Part shown: in pieces, positions 1 to 9,121 of the stretch
How positions within the stretch are numbered: position 1 is the stretch's first letter
How the letters are laid out: the number at the start of each line of letters is the position of its first letter
NCBI RefSeq assembly: GCF_014201775.1
Contig: NZ_JACHFG010000001.1
Span: 302,541-366,540 of the forward strand
Source: Borreliella yangtzensis
Lineage (GTDB): Bacteria; Spirochaetota; Spirochaetia; Borreliales; Borreliaceae
Length of the DNA: 64,000 nucleotides
Direction: 5' to 3'
The notes under the pieces: generated by a model
What the model saw: the letters and a program-made list of their open reading frames with translations, nothing else
What the model was told of the DNA's origin: nothing
Database searches by the model: none
Program-made: the position numbers and the translations under genes

Positions 1-1
1 T

Positions 2-1462
2 AAAAATCCAGTAATAGATTTTAAGAAAGAGTGTTTGTATATTGGTTTTGTAGAAATGTTTTTTAGTGTTTGTCGATATTCAATGGAATTGAAAGAATTT
101 TTTAAAAAATTAGAAAAAGGTGGTGTTGTTGTTGAGCAAACTATTTTAGAAATTATTCAAAATAAAGTTCTTCATTCTAAGAAAAATCTGGAAGATTTTT
201 TAGATGAATTTGAATATGAGCTTTTCCTGAAAAAAGAAAAGACCCAAAATGATTTAGAAGAACTTCTTAAGGTTAAGATAAACGAGTATATTAATTCTAT
301 CCCGTCTAGTACTTACAGAGCTGTATCTGATATGTTTGAGTTTTATTATGTTTTTAATAGTTTGGCGTTTTTTCCTTATAAGTCTTTTTTTTCATTTTTC
401 AATGTAGATCTTTTAGATAATGTTGAAAATATTAGCATTGTTGATCTTGAGGTTGGATTTGGAACCAGCTTTTCAAGTGTTAGTAAGTACTTGAATTATT
501 TTTTTGACATTTTGTATACATTAAAGGATATTGAGATAGATGAGAATATTGTTAAAAGTATTATATCAAATTATTTTCTAATATCTGATGATATTAGTAA
601 TTCAGAAATAATTTCAAAAGAAGATCATTTATCTCGTGTAGAATATGTATTGAAAAATGTTTTGTCAATTGTATCTAAAATTGTTGGTTTATCAAGAACT
701 TTACCCTATTTAGATGTATTTAAGGTGTATTGCAAGAACCCGGTTGCATCTCCTAAAAAATATGTTCCTTTTTTTGATGTAAAAAATTTTTATGAAAACA
801 TTTTATTTTTAAATGTTATGGGCCAAGTTATTAAAAGGCGTGATAGCTCTTTAAAAGCTCTTGTTATCAAAGAAATAAAAAATCTTGTTAGAGATCCTAG
901 TGTAATTTTAAATTTAAAGGGTGAAATTTTCACAGAATTAAATCTTGGTCACTATAGCTTTAAAAAGTTATATTTTCTTAATGATTTTTTTAAAAACATA
1001 TATGATGTTAGAATGATGGAAGTTTTAAGAACTATAAATAATGTCGTATTAATTAATAGTCATGATTTGAGAAATATATATGTTGACATTGAAAATAATA
1101 TTGCTGTTTTGAAAAAAGAAATTTATAATATTTACTTTGAGATTGATTATAAAAATGAAGAGTTTGCAAGGCATAAAAGAGAGAGCAAAATTGATGACTC
1201 TTATAAGGAAAGGATTTTAAAGTGGTGTTTAAATGAATCGACTTCTATTGATAAGATTTCAAATAGATTTGTAGATTATTTTATTGAGCTTAAAAAAAGA
1301 TGTCTGGCTCTTTTGGAAAATCAGAATGTTTTTATTCGAAAATCTTTAGTAGTTTCTTATAAGTCAATGGCAAACGAAAATAAAAAATTTACATTAGCTG
1401 ATGTTATTGGCAATCTTTTAGAAATCATCGATCAAGTACTTTTTATAATAAAAAATTTATAA
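2..1462 (+). CDS. Hypothetical protein, 5'-truncated by the window edge
   Basis: I do not recognise this protein. The frame is open from base 2 without a stop, so the real start probably lies upstream of the window. In-window candidate starts are TTG at 35, ATG at 56 and ATG at 83, and none has a convincing Shine-Dalgarno. What is visible is a largely alpha-helical, Lys/Glu/Ile-rich, probably cytosolic protein of at least 480 residues, with no clear signal peptide, membrane span or catalytic motif. It is followed 5 bases later by a small membrane protein, so the two are probably co-transcribed. The coding potential is solid because of length and typical codon use. The function is unknown. Confidence 0.8.
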   Translation, partial: KNPVIDFKKECLYIGFVEMFFSVCRYSMELKEFFKKLEKGGVVVEQTILEIIQNKVLHSKKNLEDFLDEFEYELFLKKEKTQNDLEELLKVKINEYINSIPSSTYRAVSDMFEFYYVFNSLAFFPYKSFFSFFNVDLLDNVENISIVDLEVGFGTSFSSVSKYLNYFFDILYTLKDIEIDENIVKSIISNYFLISDDISNSEIISKEDHLSRVEYVLKNVLSIVSKIVGLSRTLPYLDVFKVYCKNPVASPKKYVPFFDVKNFYENILFLNVMGQVIKRRDSSLKALVIKEIKNLVRDPSVILNLKGEIFTELNLGHYSFKKLYFLNDFFKNIYDVRMMEVLRTINNVVLINSHDLRNIYVDIENNIAVLKKEIYNIYFEIDYKNEEFARHKRESKIDDSYKERILKWCLNESTSIDKISNRFVDYFIELKKRCLALLENQNVFIRKSLVVSYKSMANENKKFTLADVIGNLLEIIDQVLFIIKNL

Positions 1463-1467
1463 ATCTA

Positions 1468-1791
1468 ATGGAAGCTTTTAAAATAAAAAATCTAAGACGT
1501 TTTTCAAATTTTATTAGAACTTTGGTTATTGTATTGTTTTTAAATTCTTTGTTGAGTTTATTTGTTTTTTTGGCTGGTTCTTATAATATTTTTGTTTACA
1601 ATTTTCAAAAATTTTATCTTGATATTACCATTGTTTTAAGCTCTGTTTCTTTTGGGCTTGAATCTACTAGGCTAATATTTTTTTATTTATTGAGAAATAA
1701 AAAAATTAATTATTGCTTAATTTTAATTTTTAGTTTTATGATTTTTTTTTGTGCTCTTGTTTTTAAAATTTTTCTTTCTGGCAACAAGTAG
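1468..1791 (+). CDS. Small integral membrane protein, 107 aa
   Basis: This is an unrecognised short protein with three predicted membrane segments (about residues 15-38, 48-72 and 80-102) and short basic loops (IKNLRR at the N-terminus, LLRNKKINY before the last span). The ATG lies 5 bases after the previous stop, which points to translational coupling with that gene. No active-site residues stand out. A structural or accessory role for the preceding hypothetical protein is inference from adjacency only. Downstream come two tRNA genes, so the transcript probably ends near 1800. Confidence 0.7.
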   Translation: MEAFKIKNLRRFSNFIRTLVIVLFLNSLLSLFVFLAGSYNIFVYNFQKFYLDITIVLSSVSFGLESTRLIFFYLLRNKKINYCLILIFSFMIFFCALVFKIFLSGNK

Positions 1792-1879
1792 ATTTATGGA
1801 AAGATTGCATTAATTATTTGCCATTATTCTATTGACTAATGAATTTTATTTTTATAAACTAACTATTAGTTTGTTATTT

Positions 1880-1953
1880 GCCGACTTAGCTCAGCTGGCC
1901 AGAGCAGCGGTCTTGTAAACCGCAGGTCGTCGGTTCGACTCCGACAGTCGGCT
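1880..1953 (+). tRNA. tRNA-Thr (anticodon TGT)
   Basis: This is a 74-base cloverleaf. The acceptor GCCGACT pairs with AGTCGGC and is followed by discriminator T. The D arm contains TAGCTCAGCTGG. The anticodon stem GCGGT/ACCGC encloses the loop CTTGTAA, so the anticodon is TGT. The T arm is GTCGG-TTCGACT-CCGAC. CCA is not encoded. A plausible promoter lies upstream (TTGACT at 1832, TATAAA at 1853). tRNA-Tyr follows after 4 bases, so the two are likely one transcript. Confidence 0.96.
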
Positions 1954-1957
1954 TTTA

Positions 1958-2039
1958 GGGGCGGTACCGAAGTGGTTAACCGGGGCAGACTGTAAATCTG
2001 TTGGCTTTGCCTACGTGGGTTCGAATCCCACCCTCCCCA
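1958..2039 (+). tRNA. tRNA-Tyr (anticodon GTA), long variable arm
   Basis: This is an 82-base class II tRNA. The anticodon loop CTGTAAA in the stem CAGA/TCTG gives anticodon GTA. A long variable arm runs through TTGGCTTTGCCTAC, and the T arm is GTGGG-TTCGAAT-CCCAC. The acceptor strands GGGGCGG and CCTCCCC pair except at position 5:68, where C faces U. The discriminator is A and CCA is not encoded. It follows tRNA-Thr by 4 bases. Confidence 0.95.
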
Positions 2040-2174
2040 ATTTAGTGAAATTGTAAGAGATTGCCTTTTTTGTAATTTTTATATTTTAACATTTTAAATG
2101 TGTTATATTGTTCCATTATGATGCTTGTGTTTTCATCTGTTTAGAAAAGTTATTATTGGTTATAAAATATAGTG

Positions 2175-2207
2175 TTGGTATCAATTAAAAACTTTAATTG
2201 ATACCAA
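2175..2207 (+). promoter_or_regulatory. Perfect inverted repeat in the mltG-dnaG-rpoD leader
   Basis: Two 15-base arms (2175-2189 and 2193-2207) are exact reverse complements around a 3-base centre, AAC. The element begins just after a -10-like TATAAAAT (2161-2168) and ends 41 bases before the GTG start of mltG. Possible roles are a 5'-UTR stabilising hairpin, a protein operator, or the terminator of the upstream tRNA pair. The T-run expected after a terminator is missing on the + strand. Confidence 0.5.
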
Positions 2208-2248
2208 TGAGTAATTAGCAAATACTTTTGTTTAGCTAGGAGATTTTT

Positions 2249-3280
2249 GTGCTTATTAAAATTGGGAAAGTATTTATTCTTTTGTTTTTTTTAGGATCTA
2301 TTTTGTCAATTTTTATATATTTTTTAAATTTATCTTCTTTAGCAAATGGTTTGGTTTATGAATTTAATGTTGAGAAAGGTTGGGGAGTTAAAAAAATAGC
2401 TAAAGAGTTGAAAAAGCAAAAATTAATTAAATCTGAATTGCTTCTTGTTTTTATTTCGTATATTTTTGGTAGTGATAAACAATTTAAAGAGGGAAGATAT
2501 TCAATCAATAGTGATCTTTCTACATTTGAAATATATAAAGAGTTTTTAAGGGGATCTTCTAACGTAAATATTGATGTTACAATACCTGAAGGGTATACTA
2601 GCAGAAGAATTGCTTTTAAGCTTAAAAAATTTGACGTGATTGATGATGTTCAAGATTTTATTTTTTTGATTAACGAAAAATCGTTTATTTATGAGCTTGG
2701 ATTTGATTACGATTCTCTTGAAGGATTTTTATTTCCAGATACTTATAAATTTTACAAGGGTATAGAATTAAAGAATGTTGTTCGTATGTTTGTCGATAAT
2801 TTTTTGAATAAGCTTAAATCCATAGGTGTTGTTTTTAGTGATTATTCAAGTAAAGATCTTTACAATAGAGTAATAATAGCATCTATTGTTGAGCGTGAGT
2901 ATAGGGTTAAAAATGAAGCTTCAATAATGTCTTCGGTTTTTTATAACAGAATAAAATCTGGTATGGCATTACAATCTTGTGCTACTATTGAGTATGTTAT
3001 TACAGAGAAGCTAGGACGAAGTCATCCTAAAAGAATTTATTTTTCAGATTTAGAGATAGATTCCCCTTATAATACATATATTAATAAAGGGTATCCTCCT
3101 ACTCCAATTTCAAATGCTGGTATTATTTCTTTACAAGCAGCTTTTTTTCCAAAAAATACGCAATATTTATTTTTTGTAGTAAAAGACTCTAAGTTAGGGA
3201 CGCATCAATTTTCATCAGATTATTCTTCACATCTTTTAGGAGCAAAAGATTATATTAAAAATTTTATTACTAAGGATTAA
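2249..3280 (+). CDS. mltG: Endolytic transglycosylase MltG (YceG family)
   Basis: MltG cleaves nascent glycan strands at the inner membrane and sets glycan chain length. The 343-residue protein has one N-terminal membrane anchor (about residues 7-28) and a LysM-like segment (about 38-95). The YceG catalytic domain follows, with ASIVERE carrying the catalytic Glu, then YNRI, LQSCATIEY, SPYNTY and PPTPISNAG. The start is GTG at 2249, preceded by TAGGAG with good spacing. dnaG follows after 5 bases, so mltG heads an mltG-dnaG-rpoD transcript that joins wall synthesis to primase and the main sigma factor. Length and motifs are normal for the family. Confidence 0.9.
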   Translation: MLIKIGKVFILLFFLGSILSIFIYFLNLSSLANGLVYEFNVEKGWGVKKIAKELKKQKLIKSELLLVFISYIFGSDKQFKEGRYSINSDLSTFEIYKEFLRGSSNVNIDVTIPEGYTSRRIAFKLKKFDVIDDVQDFIFLINEKSFIYELGFDYDSLEGFLFPDTYKFYKGIELKNVVRMFVDNFLNKLKSIGVVFSDYSSKDLYNRVIIASIVEREYRVKNEASIMSSVFYNRIKSGMALQSCATIEYVITEKLGRSHPKRIYFSDLEIDSPYNTYINKGYPPTPISNAGIISLQAAFFPKNTQYLFFVVKDSKLGTHQFSSDYSSHLLGAKDYIKNFITKD

Positions 3281-3285
3281 GGAGT

Positions 3286-5067
3286 ATGGATTATTTACAA
3301 ACTAAAGCGTCAATTAAAGCTAAATTTGATATTGTATCTATTGTTGAGCAATATATTAAGCTGATTAAATCAGGATCTACTTATAAAGGTCTTTGTCCTT
3401 TTCATGCTGAGAAAACCCCTTCTTTTTTTGTAAACCCTTTGCAAGGATATTTTTATTGTTTTGGATGTAAAAAGGGTGGTGATGTTATTGGATTTTTAAT
3501 GGATATGGAAAAAATCAATTACAATGATGCTCTTAAGATTTTGTGTGAAAAATTCGGTATTTATTATGATGATTTAAAAATAAGCCTAAAAAGTGAAAAA
3601 AAAAATGAAAATAAAGACATAGTTTCAAAAATTTACTCATTAAATTCTAGATTAATCAATACTATTAAATTTTTTTTGAATAAAAACAAAAAAGCTTTAG
3701 ATTACGTTGTAAAGAGTAGGGCAATATCTAAGGAAGTCGTTGATTTATTTGAACTTGGATATTTACCATTTAATATTAAAGATGGTCTAGAGCTTTATGA
3801 TTTTTTAATTTCAAAAGGATACTCTTTTGAAACACTGAGAAGAAGTGGCTTATTTTCAAAGACAAATCTTAAAGCTTCTATTTTATCTCAAAGGTTAATT
3901 TTTCCAATTAAAGATTTTAAAGGAAACGTTGTTGGTTTTGGCGGTCGAGATTTGGATGGGAAAGGTTCTAAGTATATTAATTTAAGTGAAACTGAAGTTT
4001 TTAAAAAAAAGGAACTTCTTTATGGATTTTATGAGGGGTTTGATGAGATTAAATCTACAAAGTCAGTTATTTTAGTAGAAGGATATATAGATGTTCTTGC
4101 TTTTTTTACATCTGGGATTAAGAGGGCCGTATCTACTCTTGGCACTTCTTTTTCAAAAGAACATCTGGCTTTGATTCAAAGATATGCTAATGAGGTAATA
4201 TTTTCTTTTGATGGCGATGACGCTGGACTTTCTGCAACTTTAAAAGCTTATCAAATTTGTTTGCCATTTAATATTAATGTTAGTATTGTTAAAATGGATT
4301 TTGGTCGTGATCCTGCAGATGTTCTTAAGGATGAAGGTGAAGGTTCTTTGCAGAAAATTTTAAATAATAGGTGTGATGCTTTTGATTATTTTTTAGATGT
4401 TTATTCTAATAAATATGATTTAAATAAAACTGTAGATTTAAATGCTATGATTAATTTATTTTTAAATTTGATAAATTTATCAAAAGTAGATACTCAGAAG
4501 AAAATTTTTTTAGACAAACTAAGCAATAGACTTGGTATTGGCGTGACAACTTTATTAAAAGATTATTATAGAATAAAAGAAAGATTTATAGTTGACAATA
4601 ATAAAAGAAATTTGTATGCTCATAATGATGATTCTTATGAGAGGTATCTAATAGTAGCTTTGTTGAAAAATTTTAGTTATTTTGGTATAATAAGGCGCAA
4701 TATTATTGATAGTGATTTAATTGATGTTAATGTTAGAAAAACTTTTATATGCTTTGAAGATTTATTTGAAAATAATAAAGATTTTTCATTAATGGATTTA
4801 AAAAGAAATTTAAGGGACAGCTATAAAGTTAGTGAATTTTTTTTTGAAGAAATTTTAAATTCTGAATTTGAAGTGGATAATGAAACACTCATTCATATTT
4901 TGCTTGCAATCAAGAGAAGAAAATTAGATTCTCGTGTTTTGCTTTGCAAAAGAAGATGTAATGAGAATTCTTTGGTTAATGCTAAGGTTCAAATAAATGA
5001 GTTAATGTTTTTAAATATGCAGAGAAAAAATTTAAAAATTTATATAGAAGATGTTCCAGGGAGTTGA
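3286..5067 (+). CDS. dnaG: DNA primase DnaG
   Basis: This primase synthesises RNA primers at the replication fork. The N-terminal CHC2 zinc ribbon is intact (C37-x2-H40, C58-x2-C61, with PSFFVN between). The central Toprim fold shows ILVEGYIDVL and the metal-binding FSFDGDDAG around residues 260-310. The C-terminal third is divergent and should hold the DnaB-helicase-interacting domain. The protein has 593 residues, usual for DnaG. The ATG at 3286 has AAGGAG upstream and lies 5 bases after mltG. rpoD follows after 3 bases, the dnaG-rpoD pairing seen in macromolecular-synthesis operons of other bacteria, here without rpsU in front. Confidence 0.97.
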   Translation: MDYLQTKASIKAKFDIVSIVEQYIKLIKSGSTYKGLCPFHAEKTPSFFVNPLQGYFYCFGCKKGGDVIGFLMDMEKINYNDALKILCEKFGIYYDDLKISLKSEKKNENKDIVSKIYSLNSRLINTIKFFLNKNKKALDYVVKSRAISKEVVDLFELGYLPFNIKDGLELYDFLISKGYSFETLRRSGLFSKTNLKASILSQRLIFPIKDFKGNVVGFGGRDLDGKGSKYINLSETEVFKKKELLYGFYEGFDEIKSTKSVILVEGYIDVLAFFTSGIKRAVSTLGTSFSKEHLALIQRYANEVIFSFDGDDAGLSATLKAYQICLPFNINVSIVKMDFGRDPADVLKDEGEGSLQKILNNRCDAFDYFLDVYSNKYDLNKTVDLNAMINLFLNLINLSKVDTQKKIFLDKLSNRLGIGVTTLLKDYYRIKERFIVDNNKRNLYAHNDDSYERYLIVALLKNFSYFGIIRRNIIDSDLIDVNVRKTFICFEDLFENNKDFSLMDLKRNLRDSYKVSEFFFEEILNSEFEVDNETLIHILLAIKRRKLDSRVLLCKRRCNENSLVNAKVQINELMFLNMQRKNLKIYIEDVPGS

Positions 5068-5070
5068 GTT

Positions 5071-6966
5071 TTGCTGGATTTGGAAAAGAAATATTCGAAG
5101 CTGGTAGAGGGTATTGTTGCTCATTTGGGAGATAAAAAATTTCTTAGTTTTAGCGAATTATCAAATTTGCTGCCCGATGATATATTGGAACCAGAGAGCC
5201 TTGATTGTATTTGCACAATGCTTGAGGATAGGGGAATAAGGTTGGTTAATAAAATTTCAGAATTAGATCTGGTAGGCACTGAAGAGGGGAATGATGAGGA
5301 TGAAGAGGTGGAGATTGAATCCGATAGGAATTTTATGATTTTAGATGATGGCTTCCAAAGTGATGAGGAAGATATTGATATTGATAGCAAACTGGATGAT
5401 TGTGATGAAGAAGATATTTCTGTTAAGGATGACTTGGGGGTTGGGTATGTTAAGAGTAATGTATTAAAAGATAGTCATTCAGAAGATCCAATAAAGCTTT
5501 ATTTAAAAGAAATAGGAAAAGAGTTCTTATTAACAGGAAATCAAGAAGTTGAACTTGCCAAGCAAATGGATTCTGGAGAGGGGATAATTGAGAATATTCT
5601 TAAAAATGAGGGACTTGTTATAGAAAATTATTATAATCTTGTTAATACTATTTATTCAAGAATGGAGAGGGAAGAGTTTTTCAAAAGAGAAAAAGATAGA
5701 GATAAAGAAAATAACCCTGATTATTATAATAAAAAAAAAAGAATTGCCTCTTTTTATAAAATTCCTTTAAAACCAATTCAAGATCGTTTAATAAGTTATG
5801 TAGATAATAAGCATAGGGTATATGAGCTTGGGGGGGATATTCTTGAAAAGAATTTAAAAAGGGAGAGATCAGCCTTAAAAGAGCTTTTACGAGACATCCC
5901 TTTGTATCAAGATGAGCTAAGAATTTTTTCGGATGACTATATTGACTCGGCTAACAAAATAAAAGATTTGCAAAGACAGCAAAGAATAATTTTAAGCAGG
6001 TTAAAAATTGAAAAAATAAGAGACTTAAGAGTGCTTGGAAGAGATTTGACCATTGCTGAGAAAAGAATAGAGATAGAAAAATCTCTTAAACTTAAAGAAG
6101 ATGCTATTAAAGAGCAGATTACAGAGGCTCAGCTTGCTCAAAAAGAACTTGAGAGAATTGAAATGTACTATGAATACCCAATGGATAAGATAATAAGCAT
6201 GTCAGAGGAGATTGCTAAAGGAAAACAAATGATGCAGCATGCTAAAGATCAGTTGATTAAGGCTAATTTAAGGCTTGTTGTAAGCATTGCTAAGAAATAT
6301 GCAAATAGAGGTCTTCATTTTTTTGATCTTGTTCAAGAGGGTAATATTGGATTAATTAAAGCTGTTGAAAAATTTGAATATAAAAGAGGTTTTAAGTTTT
6401 CAACTTATGCTACTTGGTGGATTAGACAGGCTATAACAAGATCTATTTCTGATCAAGCTCGCACAATTAGAGTTCCGGTGCATATGATTGAACAAATCAA
6501 TAGGCTTAATAGAGAAACTAGATATCTAATTCAAGTTTTGGGGAAAGACCCCACAGATGAGGAGCTTTCAGACAGACTGGGATGGGAGCTTAAAAAGGTT
6601 AAAACTGTAAAAAGTGTTTCAAGAGAACCTGTTTCTCTTGAAACACCAATTGGAGAAGAAGAAGATTCTGTTCTTAGCGATTTTATTGAGGATAAGGCAA
6701 TAAAAAATCCCGCAAATCACACGTCTTTTGTAGTTTTGCAAGATCAAATAAGGGCAATTCTTGGGACTCTTCCCGAAAGAGAGCAAGAAGTTGTCAAAAT
6801 GAGATTTGGACTTGAAGATGGCTATTCTTTAACTCTTGAAGAGGTTGGACTTCATTTTAATGTTACAAGAGAAAGGATTAGACAAATTGAATCTAAGGCA
6901 TTAAGGCGACTTAAAAATCCCAAAAAAACTCAAAAATTAAAAGATTATCTTGAAGATTTAAATTAA
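5071..6966 (+). CDS. rpoD: RNA polymerase primary sigma factor (sigma-70)
   Basis: This is the housekeeping sigma factor. The N-terminus (about residues 1-135) is region 1.1-like followed by a very acidic stretch rich in Asp/Glu. Region 1.2 begins at [12 protein letters not shown] long non-conserved helical region of about 200 residues precedes region 2 ([31 protein letters not shown]), then region 3. Region 4 has the helix-turn-helix [20 protein letters not shown] near the C-terminus. The start is TTG at 5071, supported by AGGGAG at 5058-5063 with 7-base spacing. It lies 3 bases after dnaG and 14 bases before the next gene's best start. At 631 residues it is typical of group 1 sigma factors. 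Confidence 0.97.
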   Translation: MLDLEKKYSKLVEGIVAHLGDKKFLSFSELSNLLPDDILEPESLDCICTMLEDRGIRLVNKISELDLVGTEEGNDEDEEVEIESDRNFMILDDGFQSDEEDIDIDSKLDDCDEEDISVKDDLGVGYVKSNVLKDSHSEDPIKLYLKEIGKEFLLTGNQEVELAKQMDSGEGIIENILKNEGLVIENYYNLVNTIYSRMEREEFFKREKDRDKENNPDYYNKKKRIASFYKIPLKPIQDRLISYVDNKHRVYELGGDILEKNLKRERSALKELLRDIPLYQDELRIFSDDYIDSANKIKDLQRQQRIILSRLKIEKIRDLRVLGRDLTIAEKRIEIEKSLKLKEDAIKEQITEAQLAQKELERIEMYYEYPMDKIISMSEEIAKGKQMMQHAKDQLIKANLRLVVSIAKKYANRGLHFFDLVQEGNIGLIKAVEKFEYKRGFKFSTYATWWIRQAITRSISDQARTIRVPVHMIEQINRLNRETRYLIQVLGKDPTDEELSDRLGWELKKVKTVKSVSREPVSLETPIGEEEDSVLSDFIEDKAIKNPANHTSFVVLQDQIRAILGTLPEREQEVVKMRFGLEDGYSLTLEEVGLHFNVTRERIRQIESKALRRLKNPKKTQKLKDYLEDLN

Positions 6967-6980
6967 ACATGGGAGGGTTG

Positions 6981-7739
6981 ATGGAGAATAATATTGATAC
7001 ATTAAAAAAACTTGAAGTTATATATAAGTCTAAGTTTGAGCTTGAAGAAAGACGAAAAAGTATTCCTAAGTATTTGGAGATGAAAAAAGTTCAGATTGAA
7101 GAATTATCGAAAGTTCTTATTGATTTGCAACAGAAGTTTAAGGAATACCAAAAAGAAGACTCTGCTTTAAAGTTAGATATTCAAGATATTAATTCAAGAA
7201 AAAGTAAAGCAGAAGAAAAAATTGATAGCATTAAAACGCAAAGAGAATATGAAGCTCTTGAAAAAGAGCTTCAGATTATTATTGACGATGAAGTTACAAT
7301 TAGAAAAAAGATGACGCATGTTAATGGACTTAAAACTAAAATAGAAAAAGAAATATTAGATGTCACCGAAAAGCATAACAAAGAAGAAGAATGTTTTAGG
7401 GCTGAAAGCAATAGTTTAGAGTTAGAACTTTTAGAAATTGAAAAAAAACTTTTAGAAATAGGGCGTGAAGAGTTAAATTGTGCTTCTAAAATGAATGAAG
7501 ATTTTTTATTTAAATTTCAAAGGATAATAAGAAATAAATCAAACGGAGTTGTGCCCTTAATTAACAATGTTTGTAAAGGTTGTCATATGATACTTCCTGT
7601 TGAATTTGCAAATAAAGTAAGACGTAAGCCCAACGATATTAAATTTTGTCCTTATTGCAGTAGAATACTTTATTATCAGGATAAAATTCGAATAAGTGAT
7701 GAAATAATTCCTGGTAGTTTGGCAGATCTTATTGAATAA
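6981..7739 (+). CDS. Coiled-coil zinc-ribbon protein (DUF164/CdsZ type)
   Basis: The predicted protein has 252 residues. About 170 residues of N-terminal coiled coil (Lys/Glu heptads, TQREYEALEKEL) precede a C-terminal zinc ribbon with CKGCHM and CPYC (C-x2-C pairs about 24 residues apart). The family is widespread in bacteria and often called a C4-type zinc ribbon or putative nucleic-acid-binding protein. Its exact role is not settled. I chose ATG 6981 because GGGAGG (6971-6976) sits 4 bases upstream; an in-frame ATG at 6969 is also possible. It directly follows rpoD and precedes the RNase P RNA, a context consistent with nucleic-acid metabolism. Confidence 0.85.
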   Translation: MENNIDTLKKLEVIYKSKFELEERRKSIPKYLEMKKVQIEELSKVLIDLQQKFKEYQKEDSALKLDIQDINSRKSKAEEKIDSIKTQREYEALEKELQIIIDDEVTIRKKMTHVNGLKTKIEKEILDVTEKHNKEEECFRAESNSLELELLEIEKKLLEIGREELNCASKMNEDFLFKFQRIIRNKSNGVVPLINNVCKGCHMILPVEFANKVRRKPNDIKFCPYCSRILYYQDKIRISDEIIPGSLADLIE

Positions 7740-7765
7740 AATTTATTAATTTGATACTTTTTATT

Positions 7766-8116
7766 TAAGCTGGCAGTCAGTCATCGCTTAGTTTTATAAT
7801 AATTAAAGCTTAAGAGGAAAGTCCGAGCTCCAATAAGAACATAATGCTAGGTAATGCCTAGGGGTTTTAAACCTAAGAAAGTGTCGCAGAAAATTACCGC
7901 CATAAAAGGCAAGGGTGAAAAGGTGGGGTAAGAGCTCACCGCTTATTTAGCAATAAATACAGGCAAGATAAACCTCATTAGGAGCAAGATCAAGTATGTA
8001 AGTTTCCTTTGTTCTTGAGGGTGTGCTTACGGGTAGATCGCATGATTTTTTTAGCGATAAAAAAACAAGAGAGATGATGGCATAATACAGAACTCGGCTT
8101 ATGGATGTCAGCTTAA
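7766..8116 (+). ncRNA. rnpB: RNase P RNA (type A, bacterial)
   Basis: This is the catalytic RNA of RNase P, which matures tRNA 5' ends. Diagnostic conserved blocks are GAGGAAAGTCCGAGCTCC at about 7812-7829, ACATAATGCTAGGTAATGCC, GTGTCGCAGAAAATTACCGCC, AAAGGTGGGGTAAGAGCTCACC (core around P11/P12), and ACAGAACTCGGCTTATGG near the 3' end, which pairs with the CCGAG block. The terminal helix P1 forms between about 7766-7774 (TAAGCTGGC) and 8107-8115 (GTCAGCTTA), which fixes the ends within a few bases. The gene fills the otherwise gene-free stretch between the zinc-ribbon protein and the TPR protein. Confidence 0.95.
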
Positions 8117-8142
8117 TTTCGTAAATATAAAAGAGAGTTTTA

Positions 8143-9111
8143 ATGGAAATAAGATATTTAAGATATATTTTTTATTCATTTACGATTTTCATTTTTATTT
8201 TTTTAATTTATTATATTTTATCATATTTCAAGTCTTTTTCTAGTTCTTATTTAAAAGCAGGCCCAACAGAGGTTGATTTGCTTTTGCTATGGGATAAAAA
8301 AGAATACAAAGAAATAATAGATTATGCCGAGAATGATATCAAAAATCATAGATTTGATTTTAATTTAAATTTGCTTTTGGGATTTTCATACTTTTATTAT
8401 TCTTTAATAGTAAATGAAGAATATTTGAAAGGAGAATTTTTAGATAAATCTATAGAAAGATTAAGATTTTTAATTTCTATAAATGGTGGAGTCTCTATAG
8501 GCTCCTTGTATTATATATTGGGGAAGGCATATTCTCATAAAGGAGAGTTTTATAGTGAACTTGCAGTGAAATTTTTGAAGAAGGCTTTAAGTGTTGATAA
8601 TTTTGATTTCATGAACATTAAAGAAGATATTTTTGAATATTTAGGGTATTCATATCAGCTTTTAAGAGATTATAAGTCTAGTTTAAAGTTTTTTGAAAAA
8701 GCCTACAATGAAAATAAATCTGATTTAGTGCTTTGGAGTTTAGCTTATGTTAATTATAAGTTGAATGATATAAACAAAAGTGTTGAGTATATAAAAAAAA
8801 TAATAGAAGAAGAGAAAGAAAAATTGTCAAAGGGTGAGAGAACAGATGAAAATTTAATTCAAAAGGTATATTTGCTTTATGGAGACATATTATTAGATAA
8901 GGGTGATTATGATGGTGCTTTTAATTACTATAATAAAGTTCTAGAAATTAATAGTTCAAATTCTAGCGTTTATGTTAAAATAGGAGATATATATAGAAAG
9001 AAAGATAAAGATTATCCTAAAGCTAGAAAATATTGGAGAGAAGCTCTCAATCTTAATCCTTATTTAGAAGCAGCAAGAGAGAGACTTGGAATTACTCTGG
9101 AAGATTTTTAG
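8143..9111 (+). CDS. Membrane-anchored TPR protein
   Basis: The protein has 322 residues: one N-terminal membrane segment (about residues 7-30) followed by TPR-type helical hairpins. Recognisable units include EYLGYSYQLLRDYKSSLKFF, the ALAYVNYKLNDINKSVEYI-like unit, LYGDILLDKGDYDGAFNYY and YPKARKYWREALNLNPY. TPR arrays mediate protein-protein contacts and this one probably faces the periplasm. It lies immediately upstream of mreB, and the last base of its stop codon starts the GGGAGG ribosome site of mreB. It is therefore a candidate scaffold for the rod complex, which is inference from position. Confidence 0.82.
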   Translation: MEIRYLRYIFYSFTIFIFIFLIYYILSYFKSFSSSYLKAGPTEVDLLLLWDKKEYKEIIDYAENDIKNHRFDFNLNLLLGFSYFYYSLIVNEEYLKGEFLDKSIERLRFLISINGGVSIGSLYYILGKAYSHKGEFYSELAVKFLKKALSVDNFDFMNIKEDIFEYLGYSYQLLRDYKSSLKFFEKAYNENKSDLVLWSLAYVNYKLNDINKSVEYIKKIIEEEKEKLSKGERTDENLIQKVYLLYGDILLDKGDYDGAFNYYNKVLEINSSNSSVYVKIGDIYRKKDKDYPKARKYWREALNLNPYLEAARERLGITLEDF

Positions 9112-9121
9112 GGAGGTTGGT

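Noticed and set aside
9086..9121. Upstream in-frame ATG for mreB overlapping the TPR gene
   Set aside because: The added 12 residues are not part of MreB, and GGGAGG is correctly spaced for the TTG at 9122 instead.
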